In this document: one piece after another, positions 23,680 to 35,811 of the stretch | Position numbering within the stretch: position 1 is the stretch's first letter | Layout of the letters: every line of letters starts with the position of its first letter | NCBI RefSeq assembly: GCF_009727055.1 | Contig: NC_052357.1 | Coordinates: 21,448,166 to 21,512,165 of the forward strand | Origin: Benincasa hispida | Taxonomy: Eukaryota; Streptophyta; Magnoliopsida; Cucurbitales; Cucurbitaceae | Length of the DNA: 64,000 bases | Direction: 5' to 3' | Made by a program: the position numbers and the translations under genes | The notes under the pieces: generated by a model | Told to the model about the DNA's origin: nothing | The model's database searches: none | Seen by the model: only the letters and a program-made list of their open reading frames with translations

Positions 23680-25039
23680 TTCTAAAGACAGTAAATATGA
23701 TTTATTGGTCTTGGAGACATGTTTGTAGAGAATGATGATTCTGCCTGGATCCTTGATTCAAGTGTTACTAATCACGTTAGTTCTTCCTACTAAGGATTTA
23801 GTTCCTGGCTAACGTTGGCACAGGGAGAGTTGACTCTTTGAGTCGGTACTGGTGAGGTTGTTTCAGTTGTGTTGTAGGCAGGCTGAAGTTATTTTTTGAC
23901 AAGAAACGTTATCTGTTAATGGATAATGTTTTTGTTGTTCCTCATATTAAGAGGAACTTAATCTCGGTTTTTCATCTCATTGAACAAGGCTATACCGTCT
24001 CCTTTTCTGAGAGTAAAATGTTTATTTTCAAGAATGGTATGGAGATTGATTTTGGTTTAATGGAAAGTAACTTATATGTACTAAGGTCGTTAGTCATAAA
24101 AGCCTTACTAAATATTGAAATATTTAGTACGACGACAACAACTAAAGGACCAAAGGTTTTTCCTAAGAAAAACACCCTTCTTTGGCATCTAAGTTTAGCT
24201 CACATCAAATTCAATAGGATTGAGCAGTTGGTGAAATGTGAACTTCTAAAGAGTTGAGAAGAAAACTCCTTGCCGGTGTGTGAATCATGCCTCGAAGGCA
24301 AGATGACCAAACGACCTTTCATTATAAAAGGTTATAGAGCCAAGGAAACCTTGGAGCTTATACATTCAGATCTCTGTGGTTCGATGAGTGTTAGTGCTTG
24401 AGGTGGGTATGAATATTTCATCTCTTTCATAGATGATTATTCAAGGTACGAGTATCTCTACATAATGCAACGTAAGTCTGAAGCTCTTGACAAGTTCAAA
24501 GAGTATAAGAAAACTTGTTAGGTAAGAAGATAAAAACGGTACGATCTGATCATGGTGGAGAGTATATGGACCTCCAATTTCAGAACTATATGATAGAACA
24601 TGGAATTACGTCCCAACTCTCGACCCCAGGTACACCTTAACAGAATGGTGTATCAGAAAGGAGAAACAGAACCTTGTTAGACATGGTTCGGTCTATGATG
24701 AGTTATGCTCATCTTCCAGTCTCGTTTTGGTATTTTACAGTGGAGACTGCATGTTATATTCTAAACAACGTTCCCTTAAAAAGTGTTACTAAAACACCTT
24801 TTGAGTTGTGGAGAAGCCGTAAAGGTAGTTTACGCCACTTCAGGATTTGGGGATGTCCGACCCACGTGCTAGTGACTAACCCGAAGAAGTTGGAATTGTG
24901 TTCGCAAGTTTGCCTCTTTGTAGGCTACCCCAGGAAAATGAGGGGTGGATACTTCTATGATCCAAGTGAGAATAAAGTGCTTATGTCGACAAATGCTATC
25001 TTCTTGAAAGAAGACCATATCAGGGATCATAAACCATGA
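23680..25039 (+). pseudogene. Copia-B protease, pre-integrase and integrase (broken)
   Basis: Traces of the protease region (about 23690-23900) are full of stops. A 112-codon frame at 23919-24257 carries the GAG-pre-integrase zinc-finger start, LWHLSLAHIKFNRIEQLV, and its second half LPVCESCLEGKMTKRPF lies just after a stop near 24257. The integrase core follows with HSDLCG and FIDDYSRY, then a frameshifted 'RSDHGGEYMD' region. A 121-codon frame (24674-25039) covers the integrase end with MLDMVRSMMSYA and GCPTHVLV. At least six stops or shifts break the chain. Confidence 0.85.
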
Positions 25040-25279
25040 AGTAAGCTTGTTTTACGTGAGACATCTAGTGAGACTACAGAGGGTTCAACAAGAGTTTTTT
25101 AACAGACCGATAGATCAAAAATTGTTATTGAGGTCGGTTCATCTAGTCAACCATCTCAAAAGTTGAGACTGCCTCAATGTAGTGGGAGGGTTATGAACCC
25201 ACTGGAATGCTACATGGGTTTGAATGAAGCTCATAACATCATTTCTGATGATGGGGTCGAGGATGCATTGTCTTTTAAG

Positions 25280-26383
25280 CAAGCAATGAAGAATGTTGAC
25301 AAAACTGAGTAGATTAAGGACATGAACCAGAAAATGGAGTCTATGTACTTCAATAACGTTTGAGAACTTGTGGATCAGCCGGATGGGATAAAACCTATAG
25401 GATGTAAGTGGATCTACAAGCAAAAACGAGGTGTAGATGGAAAGGTGCAGACCTTTAAGGCTAGACTCGTGGCAAAGGGTTATACCCAGGTCGAGGGAGT
25501 GGACTATGAGGAAACTTTATCACCTGTTGTCATGTTAAAGTCTATCAAGATACTCCTGTCCATAGCCACATTTTATAATTATAAGATATGAAAAATGGAC
25601 GTCAAGGCTGCCTTTCTTAATGGTAATCTTGAAGAGACCATCTATATGGCTTAACCAGAAGGGTTCATCGTTCCAGATCAAGAGCAAAGAGTTTACAAGC
25701 TTAATAGGTCCATTTATGGGATGAAACAAGCGTCTAGATCGTGGAACATTAGATTTGACAGTGAGGTCAAATCGTTTGACTTTGATCAAAACGTTGATGA
25801 GCCTTGTGTTTACAAGAAAATCATCAACATCTCAGTAGCTTTCCTGGTACTTTATGTGGATGATATCCTACTCATCGGGAATGATGTAGGTTTTCTGACT
25901 GACATTAAAAAGTGGCTAGCTGCCCAATTTCAAATGAAAGATTTGGGAGAGGCGCAGTATGTTCTAGGGATCCAAATCATTCGGGATCGTAAGAACAAGA
26001 GGTTAGTCTTGTCTCAGGCATCGTACATTGATCAAATGTTGATCAGGTACAGGATGCAGGATTCCAAGAGGGGTTTATTACTCTTCAGGCATGGAATTGT
26101 TCTGTCTAAGGATCAATGTCCTAAGACACCTTAAGAGGTTGCGGAGATGAGACGGATTCCCTATGCTTCAGTTGTTGGAAACTTAATGTATGCAATGTTA
26201 TGTACCAGACCTGGCATTTTCTATGTAGTAGGAATTGTCAGTCGTTATCAGTCCAATCCAAGATTAGATCTCTGGACGATGGTCAAAACGAGGGACTACA
26301 TGCTCGTGTATGGAGATAAGGATTTGATTCTTACCGGATACACAGACTCTAACTTTCAGACTGATATAGATTCTCGTAAATAG
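25280..26383 (+). pseudogene. Copia-B reverse transcriptase (broken)
   Basis: Frames at 25370-25591, 25721-26134 and 26147-26383 give the RVT_2 domain: KPIGCKWIYKQKR, FKARLVAKGYTQ, KMDVKAAFLNG, YGMKQASRSW and the catalytic LYVDDILLIG (near 25848-25871). The YVDD residues are intact, but at least four stops interrupt the domain (for example at the Gln codon in 'MA*PEGF'). Confidence 0.92.
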
Positions 26384-26815
26384 ACATCAGGGTCAATGTT
26401 CACTCTGAATGGAGGGGCTATAGTGTGGCGAAGCATTAAGCAAGGATGCATCGCGGACTCCACTATGGAAGCCGAATACGTAGCCGCTTGTGAAACAGCT
26501 AAGAAGGCGGTTTGGCTGAGGAAATTCCTTACAGATTTGGATGTTGTTCTAAATATGTCTTTGCCGATCACACTGTATTGTGATAACAACGGGGCTGTAG
26601 CAAATTCGAAGGAACATCAGGGTCATCGAAGAAGCAAGCATATAAAATGGAAATATCACTTGATCAGGGAGATTGTGCATCGCGGTGATGTGATAGTCAC
26701 GAAGATCGCATCGGAGCATAACGTTGTTGATCCGTTTACAAAGGCTGTCACGGCTAAAGTGATCGAGGGTCTTCTAGAGAGTCTGGGTCTACGGGACATG
26801 TGGCATCTTGTCTAG
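26384..26815 (+). pseudogene. Copia-B RNase H and pol C-terminus
   Basis: A 139-codon frame (26396-26815) with STMEAEYVAACETAKKAVW, ITLYCDNNGA and HIKWKYHLIREIV, the Copia RNase H signature, then the tail LGLRDMWHLV and a stop. This is the best-preserved part of the element. A stop at about 26382 separates it from the RT part. Confidence 0.9.
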
Positions 26816-26920
26816 GGCGAGTAGGAGATGATACTGGGGTATAGAGCATGCCTTAGTTTATTGTATATTGTACTTGTTTTTTTCATTTATTATTCATTAG
26901 TCTCCCGAGGAATTAGGACA

Positions 26921-26930
26921 ATTGGGAGAT
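26921..26930 (+). promoter_or_regulatory. Polypurine tract of Copia-B
   Basis: ATTGGGAGAT lies directly before the 3' LTR start TGTTGGG. The purine run GGGAGA fits the plus-strand primer of Copia elements. Confidence 0.7.
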
Positions 26931-29011
26931 TGTTGGGATTAGTGTCCTAATTCTCCCAGAGTCTCATAGTTTGTAAACATTGTACACATTGTTATGAATA
27001 AAATAAGAGTTATTTTATTTTGCATTTACTCATTTCCAATAAACAAAGATCCATGGTTATTGTATATAAACTTAAGCATGTATATGAGATATACAAGTGG
27101 ATCATGCCTTAAGTAATAACCTAGAAAGGTCTGTAGTATACGGATTCATGAGGGATACCTGATCCTGGTGACACTACGGATACGATCCGCTTTGTAGAGG
27201 TTTGCAAGTGTTGTGAACTACTACAGATGGTCTGATCTTGACCATTCATGTGGAGACATGCGAGTGGAGGTGTCCTATACAAAGAGTTTGTATAAGACCA
27301 GACCATGAGATGACTAGTCTCTTTATATAACGTCGTTGATACTTGAGACTTAAATCTCACCTAAACGACCATAGGTGACATGACCTTAATCCTGAGTGTT
27401 TTGGGAACTCTTGTCTTTGAGGGCGGTCCTTTGATTAGTATGGCTGAGAGTGCCCAGATTGCCAACTCAACAAGCCTACCTTTTTGAGGATTTTTCTGAT
27501 TGGGGAGCTGAGAACTCATTTACACAAGATGAAATTCACTCATTCCCTGAAGGAGGAGTAAGTAGATAGATTTTTCCCTTAAGGGCTGATTCCAGGTCTT
27601 GAACATAGTGGTCACATCCTCTCTTTGGAAGAGAGGACTCAGTCATAGTAGGACTATGACTTATGTTCATTAAAGGAATTAGTGGTACTTAAGAAGTTAA
27701 ATGTAACTACAGGGGAGAAGCGGTAAATTGGCCCAGCTGTACATATGAGCGATCTGTGAAGGGTTATTGCACTGTTGATTGGTTAATATGGACATAAAAT
27801 ATATCTGTAGTGAAGAGAGTACAGCTGTCGGTCTTTAGTAGAGTGCCCGATAGTTAATGAATGGTGGATCCCATGACTAAAGAGTTTAGTCAGCTATTCA
27901 CGTACCATTGGAGATTCAAGCTACAGGTCCATAAGATCCCCTTGATAGCTCAATGGATTCAAGTTGAGAATGTTCTTGGGGTTGATTTGAAATGTTCAAA
28001 TTGACAAGAGGAAATTCAATTATATATGATATAATTTGTGTGATATATGAGATACATCAAGTGGAGGATTAATGTAAATATGATTTATATTAAATACCAT
28101 AAAACAGAAAAAGAACTATGGTTTATATGTTTCATGAAATGAAATATTAAAACTATAGGTTACAAATATAATATGGTAAGTTGATGATCATATTTATTTA
28201 TAATAATATTAATTATTTGATAATTATCTCTTTTTCTCTAATAACCAATTGAGTGAGAGGTTATTGGTGGTTTTATGGTAACCGTAAGATAATAGGAAAA
28301 TTATTTTCCTAATATTATAGAGTTGCTACTTTCGAAAAGAAACTCATGGTAAAGCTATCAAGTGAAAGTGTTTCACTAAGCGATAGTTAGTAGAGAGACT
28401 AAACGATCGTGAAGTTTAACTATACGATAGTTCACTCGATTGGTCATAGCTAAATGATCGCGTGGCATTGTCTATACGATAGGCTGCTATCTTCTACACG
28501 ATCAAGCGTATCGTCTATACGATAGAAAACATACGATCTCCCACTTGCTTGATCGTCTACGCGATTGTTGTTCCTCTTGTCTCTTCCTCTAACCAAGTCC
28601 ATACAGAGCCCACAACTCCTAGATTCTTACACCGAGAATACCAAGGTAACCATTATGGTGATGTCCTCACTCAACTCGATTGATTTCGAGGGTTTGGAGG
28701 CCGTTTGTTGGGTTCGTGATTATCGTGGTCATTGTGTTCGTGCTGGTGATCGTGTTGTATTGATCGTTGTATTCTAGGGATTCGTTGCTATTCTTAGACG
28801 AATTGGACTGATCGATGGAGTCTTGAAGAATGTTTCTTCAAAGGTATGCATACTTTATCTCCTGACTTTCTCTTAAAGCATGTTGTAATTTCTTGTTGTG
28901 CATGACCTATTAGTTTCTTTCTTGTATTATAATTGTTGTTGTTCAATTTCGAATGGAATGTGGAATGATCCTTTCGCTGCTCATGGAAATATTCATATCA
29001 TATTTCCTTTA
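26931..29011 (+). repeat. 3' LTR of Copia-B
   Basis: 2081 bases from TGTTGGGATTAGTG to ...TTTCCTTTA (final C of CA lost). It is collinear with the 5' LTR throughout, including the CGATCG region (28404-28409), with many single-base differences. Confidence 0.9.
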
Positions 29012-30167
29012 GATACATACAGGGATCAATGTTCAAGATACTGCCTAAATGGTCTATAGTATAGGGATAAGGTTGGTACTTTATCCTTGTGACACAATGG
29101 ATACGACCCACTTTGTATTTGATACAAACATAATGATCCACTGCATCATGTAGGTGACATGCGAGTGAGAATATCCTATGTAATGAGTTTGTATAAGACT
29201 GGACCATAAAATTGTAACCACTTGATGTAACACCGTTGATTAGTTAGGTTTCCATTTTAATAGGATGACCTAGACAACTTAGTCTTAATTCTAAGTGTAT
29301 TATGAACTCCCGTTCACGAGAGATTATCGTTTGATTTGTATGGGTGAGAGTGGCTAGTTTCCCAACTCTGTAAGCCTACTATTTAAGGACAACAACAAGT
29401 GGGGAGTTGGGAACAAAATAATACAAGATGAAATTCACTCCTTCCCGACTTTAGGATAAATAGATGAGTGTTCGCTAAAGTGGTGTCTCTGGGACTTGAA
29501 TAAAGGGTCCTACCTTCTCACTGGTCCAAGAGAGGTTTTTATTTAATAGTTGGACCATAAATAGGTTGTTCATAAGAGGAGCACTGGTACTTAAGGATAC
29601 AGATGTAACAAAAGGGTAAAACGGTAATTTGACCTAGTTGGTGTTACGAACACTCGTGAAGGACTAACTTGTTGTTATTGGTCTATATTCATGGACATAG
29701 AAATATATAGACAGTGAGAAGAATGCAGCTGTGGGTCTTTAGTGGAGTGTACCCATAATTAACGAATATTGATTAATTTGGTTAATGAGTTTAGCCAATT
29801 AATCTCATATCGTTGGAGCTTCTGATATGTAGGTCCACCAGGTCTCCTTGTTAGCTCAATAAATGATAGTAATGAGGAATGATTTGAATTGTTAAAATCA
29901 ACTAAAGAAATTGTATATTAATGTGATTAATATATAATTAACTATAATGTGATCTATAATTCAAATTAGGTTAGAGAGAAATATTTGAATGAGATTCAAA
30001 TATTTAATTCATGTGAATTAGATTCATGAAGATTTAATTAATTATAATGTTAGCAAGGAGGAAGTATACAAACACATGATATTTATATATATTAATTAAT
30101 TAATTAACAATATATTAAATTAGATTTACATATTTAATTCATGTGAATTAGATTCGATCCCTACAAT

Positions 30168-30179
30168 TGGTATAAGAGA
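30168..30179 (+). promoter_or_regulatory. Primer-binding site of Copia-C (mutated)
   Basis: TGGTATAAGAGA sits two bases after the LTR end; one C-to-A change relative to TGGTATCAGAG. Confidence 0.8.
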
Positions 30180-33100
30180 CAATTTCTTGTATTTTATTTT
30201 TCACATTTTGGAAATAAAAATCAGTGTAGAAAAGTGAGTTTTAATCTGTATTTTGAATGTGAGGTTTGTAATATTGTATGTTTATATTTTTTGGCACTTA
30301 GCTTTACATTTTAATCGGATTAAAATGTAAGAGCCCATTGGTTTTTAGGCTTTTATGTTTTGCTATCGAGTTTGTAAGTCCGTGTCGATCTAGGAGAACG
30401 AGTTGTTGAAGAGATCGGTGAAAAATGGAGGTTTTCGGTCCATGTTCGAAGCAAAATGCAGCAAATGGGGTTTCTAGATTGCAACATCGCAACGGGTACC
30501 CCCTAGAGTTACGCGCATGAGGAGTCCGACAGTTGTGAGTTCGAGCCTTTTCTCCGTTGTTTGTAGTAGATTTTCTTGTTTTGTGTAGTTTTATTTTTTT
30601 TTTATTAATTGAATTAATATAAATTAGTTATATTAATTTAATTAATTTTTTAGGGTGCCAAAATTTGGTCCAATATTTTATGTTTAATTTATTATGCATA
30701 TGATGTATGTATAAATTAATGGATGAATTTATATCACATAATATATGTCATATAGATTTAAAATCCCACCTTAGGATAAACATTTTCATGTATCATGTTT
30801 AGTATAAGTGTTATATTGTTTATAATTGCCTGATTTTATTAGCATCTCATGCATCATAATATAAGTATTATATTATTTTGATGTATGATTAATTAAGCAT
30901 TATAAATATTATAATGTATGGTGGTATGATAAATATGTTTGTTTATTTTTCGTGGATGACAAATATATGTGTTATATTTTTCCAATGAAAATGAACCTTG
31001 CATTAAGCATGACACTACTTAGATAAATATAATTGTTATATTTGATCAACATCATTAGATGCATGCAAACATAGATCAATATAATGCATCATGTGACATT
31101 AAAATATAAGTGTTGTATGTTTAATAGGATAGATTAAAATCTATAATCAAGGGTTGCATGCAAACATAGGTCCAATTTTTTTTTTTTTTAATGATTCAAA
31201 ATTAATTCACCTAGACTTATGTTGGAAGTATTTCTAATGAGGATAAAAATAAGCTAATCTTTTAATTTGTTTTAATAGGATTAAAATGAATTCCCTTAAA
31301 AGATTATATTTATAAAATAATTGTCCATAAGGGATGACCTATTTATGACGTTGTTTATTGTTTAAGACTGACTATTTCAAAGCGATGACCTAGGTAACTT
31401 GACCTTAATCCTGAGCTAATTATGAACTCTTATTTATTCAGTATTATCCTTAGATTTGCATGGGTGAGGGTTGACTCATCAATGTCGGCTCAATAAACCT
31501 CTCATTTCAAGGGTAAGACTGGGTAAATAGCTGGGGACATAGAGTGTAAGACTAAATTCATTCCTACCCGCTTTTAGGGATAGTAAAGAGGTTGTTCCCT
31601 TAAGTGCTGACTTCGGGTTTTGAACAAGGGGCCCTACCCTCTCATTGGCCCGAGAGGGACTCGGTTTGGTGATTGGATCACAAATCAATTGTTTATTAGA
31701 GGATCAATGGGACTTAAGGAACAAGATATAATCTTGAGGGAAAAATAACTTTTGATCCAACCGTTATTACGAACAAACTGTGAAAGGTTAACTTACTGAT
31801 TATGGTTATATCGAGTGGACATAAATATATATATATATAGTGAAGAGAGTGCAACTACTGAGTTTAGTGGAGTGACCAGGTAGTTAACGAATGCTGATTA
31901 ATTTGATTTAAAGAATTTAGTCAATTAATCTCAGATCGTTGGAGCCTATGATCTGTAGATCCATGAGGTCCCCTCCTAGCTCACAAATGGATTAAACCTT
32001 AGAATAACCCGATAAAATTACAAATTTGATTACCGAATTAAATGGAATTAGAGAACTGAATAATGTTTAAATTTGATTTAAATATTAGTTAAGTGAATAA
32101 GGTGTTTGAATTAATTTAATATTTGATATTAAATTAATATAATTAATTAAATTGTTTGATAGATTATTAAAGGATTAATTTTATTTAAAATTAATTATTG
32201 AATTAATTTTGTATGAAATTCATGAAATTTTATTTAATATTGATTATAGAATTAATATTTTATAAAATTGGTTTTGGCAAATTTTTTATTTTTTTTAAAT
32301 TAGATTTCAAAAATTGGAAACTGGTTTTGATTTAAAATCAATTAATTAATTAAATAAATTTTAGACAAATGAAAATCCATTTTATAGTGGGTTTCTCCCA
32401 CATTCAACACCATACAATTCCACGCTTTTAATAGTGGTCTTGGTGTCAAACAAAGAAGAAAAGAGATGGCATGCTGAATTTGATAAAATTGAAATTCATT
32501 TCAGTTGGAAAGGACATGCAATCTAGAATGATTATGAAGTTTGGCACCTTCAACCTCTTGAGCAAAAATTGGCCCTTTTCTCTCCAATTTTCCTCAAAAT
32601 TCTAACTCATTTTGGATACCACCATCCAATCTAAGGTCTAGAGAATAGTAGAAAAGATCAAGTGGTGGTCTATAAGCATTTGAGTAGAGACTCTCGTGCT
32701 AGAAGTTTAGAAGTTCTTCAAAGGTATATCTCAAAACCCTATTTTATTTTTATGAACATGCATGTTTCTATGCTAAAATTGATGGAATTAGAGTGTTTAA
32801 GATCCTAATTACTTCTACTAATTGCATGCTAACTCCATCAATCAAGTATTGTTAAAACATTCAATATCAATGTTATATTGAACAAATTAAGAAGGACTTA
32901 GATATATTTATTAGCTTGAGTTTAAATAAATATAATAAAACCCAAAAATAGTAGAATACTTTAGTGGGTGAAAAAATGGTAAGTGGGTGAAAAAATGGTA
33001 ATGGGATATTTCAAATTTTAGCTATCACATCCCTAAATGTTCACACCGTAAGATCCATGTTTTGCTTTGTGTCGCCTTGGGTATGGCCTCCCTTCGGAAA

Positions 33101-33681
33101 ATGTTTGCATGTGTCAATACCAAGGTGAATGGGAAAAGTATTCATAGTAAGTGGAAGAAGGACGCGTGTCAACATATCCTACGATCTCATCCATTAGGTT
33201 GCACTGTGAGATTCCTACGGTTCACTTGCGTGTCATCCTGGAGCGACCATTCCTTCGGAGGCCTGATTATAGGATTCGAAACAACACAAACTCCAGTAAT
33301 GGATAGGGTTTCTTAGGTTAATATTCAATAGTTGTCTTTCCTTACGGTAGCCTGTTGAAGCGTACATCTGGGATCCAAAAATGGTAGGGTCACACTTACG
33401 GGATGAATTAAGCTAGTTAATAAGTTCTTGATCGAAAAATGGTAGCTAAGAACTATTGGAATAAGATTTATTCTGGTATCAGTAATTAACTGAGATTGTC
33501 TCAATTCAGGGGAAGAATAGCCAATCACATTTCGATGATTGTTGCTCTAAACCTCTGAAGTATAGTTGAAAAACTGATTGAATACTTGTTTTTGTAATGG
33601 GTTAAGACCAATATAACTAATATAATCAATTGTTTGTTATCCATTTCAGCATATTTTCCACAATAATTTTCTTGCTCAAGA
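30180..33681 (+). other. Untranslated leader of Copia-C
   Basis: 3.5 kb without a supported frame. It has the same order of parts as the Copia-B leader: 'gacatatagatttaa(a)...ccaccttagg' near 30748, a hairpin array at 30803-31118, an LTR-like segment at 31380-32000 ('tgaccttaatcctgag', 'gtgaagagagtgcaac'), and a direct repeat with a 159-base period from 33039 and 33198. The LTR-like segment in the leader may be an older insertion or an ancient duplication of LTR sequence. Confidence 0.65.
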
Positions 33682-34546
33682 ATGAAAAATAACTGGAGAA
33701 AATCTAACTTGAATACGATTCTAGTTGTAGATGATCCACAATTTGTCTTAACGGAGAAATGTCCTCCAATCCCCGGTCGTAATGCATCCCAAGCATTAAA
33801 GGATGCTTATGGCCGCTTGACGAAGGCCAATGATAAGGCCCGAGTTTATATCTTGGCCAGTTTGTCCGACGATCTTACCAAGAAACATGAGGCCATGATC
33901 ATTGCACATCAGATTATGGAGTCCCTCTAGAAGATGTTTGGACAATAGTCCTCTCAGATCCGGATGAGGCCCACAAGTATGTTTTTAATGCACCTAGATC
34001 CGATAGAAGGCCCTCAAATATGTTTATAATGCATCGAGAACATGCTCTCATCTTATTGGTTTAATTTAATGTTGTCGAGATGAATGGCGCGGTCATCGAC
34101 GAGCAAATTCAAATGTCTTTTATTCTGAAATCTCTTTCGAAGAATTTCCTCCAATTCCGCAGTAATATGGTTATGAATAAAATAGAGTACACCATGACTA
34201 CCTTCCTAAATGAGTTATAGACTTATTAATATTTTATGAAAAGCAAGGGACCAGTAGAAGGAGAGGCAAATGTTGCCAATTTGAAGAAGTTCCATAAGGG
34301 TTCATCCTCTGGAACTAAGTCTGTTCTCCCATCTTTTGGTTCTAAGAAGATCCAGAAAAAGAACTGAGGAAAGGGAAAGGCTCTCGCTGCTAGGAAAGGC
34401 AAGGGCAAGGCCGAAGTGACCGACAAGGGAAAATTCTTCCACTACAATGTGGATGGTCATTGGAAACAAAATATCGCCAAGTACCTCGCCAAGAAGATGA
34501 AATAGAAGGAAGATAAATATGATTTACTTGTCGTAGAAACTTGTTT
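33682..34546 (+). pseudogene. Copia-C gag (broken, zinc knuckle lost)
   Basis: An 82-codon frame, NLNTILVVDDPQFVLTEKCP ... VYILASLSDDLTKKHE, is followed by stops. A second block from 34081 (MNGAVIDEQIQMSFILKSLS, FLQFRSNMVMNKI) is the gag core, and a Lys/Gly-rich stretch leads to the zinc knuckle. The knuckle reads FFHYNVDGHWKQNI, where this family has a C-X2-C-X4-H-X4-C pattern. All three cysteines have been replaced, so RNA binding by this motif would be lost. Confidence 0.85.
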
Positions 34547-35811
34547 AGTGGAAAATGACCATAATGCCTGGATATTTGATTCGACAGCCACTAATCACAA
34601 TTGTTCTTCTTTACCGGGAATTAGTTCTTTCCAACAGTTCAAGGAAGGTGAAATGACACTCAAGGTTGGAACGAGAGACGCCATTTCAGCTCGTGCAATT
34701 GGAGATGCTAAGTTATTTTTTAGAAATAGATACTTAATTTTGGAAATTTTTTTATATAATTCCTAAAATTAAGAGGAATCTTGTATCTATTTTTTTGTTT
34801 AATTGAACAATCATAAGTGTTCCTTATGAAAAATGGTGTCACGATTTGTTCAACTAAACTAGAAGACAACTTATATGTGTTAAGACCAACTTAATCAAAA
34901 GCACTTCTACCTGAGATTTTTAAAACTGCGAATACTCAAATAAAAAGACAAAGAATTTCTCCAAGTAATAATAATACATATCTTTGGCATTTAAGATTAG
35001 ATCACATAAATCTTGATAGGATCTGGAGAATGGTAAAGAATGCACTTCTAAGCGAGTTAGAAGATGATTCATTATCTCCATATGAATCCTGTCTTGAAGG
35101 AAAAATGACTAAAATACCTTTTAGTGGAAAAGGTTATAGAGCCAAAGAGCCCTTAGAACTCATACTTCAAATCTTTGTGGTCCATTGAATGTAAAAGCTC
35201 AAGGAGGATATAGATAATTCATCTCTTTCATAGATGAGTATTCGAGGTATGATTACTTATACCTAATGAAGCATAAGTCTGAAGCCCTTAAAATGTTCAA
35301 AGAGTATAAGGCTCAAGTTGAAAACCTGTTAGGTAAAACGATAAAAAAACTTCGATTTGATCGGAGTGGAGAGTATCTGGATTTAACATTCCAAAACTAT
35401 ATGATAGAACATGGAATCTAATCGCAACTTTCAGCATTTGGTACACTTCAAAAAAATGGTGTATCAGAAAGGAGAAATAAAACCTTGTTAGACATGGTTC
35501 ATTCTATGATGAGCTATGCTCAATTGCCTAGCTCTTTTTGGGGGGTATCCAGTAGAGACTGCAGTTTACATCTTGAATAATGTTCTCTCAAAGAGTGTTT
35601 CTGAAACACTTTTCGAGTTATGGAGGGGGCATAAACCAAGTTTATGTTACCTTAAAATCTGAGGTTGTCCTACACATGTGTTAATGAAAAATCCTAAGAA
35701 GGTGTTTGTTGGTTATGCCAATTTATTGGTTACCTTAAGGAAACGAAAGATAATCTATTCTATGACCCTCAAGACGACAAGGCATTTGTATCGACAAATG
35801 TTATATTCTTA
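34510..35811 (+). pseudogene. Copia-C protease, pre-integrase and integrase (broken)
   Basis: A frame at 34548-34766 includes AWIFDSTATNH, the protease active site, with D-S-T in place of D-S-G. Pre-integrase words (HLRLDHINLDRIWRMV-like) lie near 34985-35040, the zinc-binding end (YESCLEGKMTKIPF) near 35080-35120, and integrase words at 35200-35650 (FIDEYSRY, SERRNKTLLDMVHSMMSYA). Stops and frameshifts occur every 100-200 bases. Confidence 0.8.

Larger units (their letters stand above)
18522..29011 (+). mobile_element. Copia-B, full-length but decayed Ty1/Copia retrotransposon
   Basis: 10.49 kb with two LTRs of about 2.1 kb, a primer-binding site, a long leader, gag-protease-integrase-RT-RNase H in Copia order, a polypurine tract and a target duplication gagac (18517-18521) / gatac (29012-29016), 4 of 5 matching. 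The empty site can be read in other LTR-C copies ('tatgtggagacatacatg' near 40250; 'tatgtagagatatatagg' near 59950). The LTRs differ at about one base in ten over their first 200 bases by eye, so the insertion is old. Stops and frameshifts interrupt every domain; many look like C-to-T or G-to-A changes, as expected of methylated silent DNA. Confidence 0.92.
18333..30165 (+). repeat. 5' LTR of Copia-C, split by Copia-B
   Basis: The first 189 bases are at 18333-18521. Copia-B and its duplicated target follow, and the LTR resumes at 29017. Its 3' part lacks some 600 bases present in the 3' LTR: 'gtgaattagattc' jumps directly to 'gatccctaca', with gattc present at both sides of the missing piece in the 3' LTR. 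That points to a deletion by microhomology. Confidence 0.8.
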
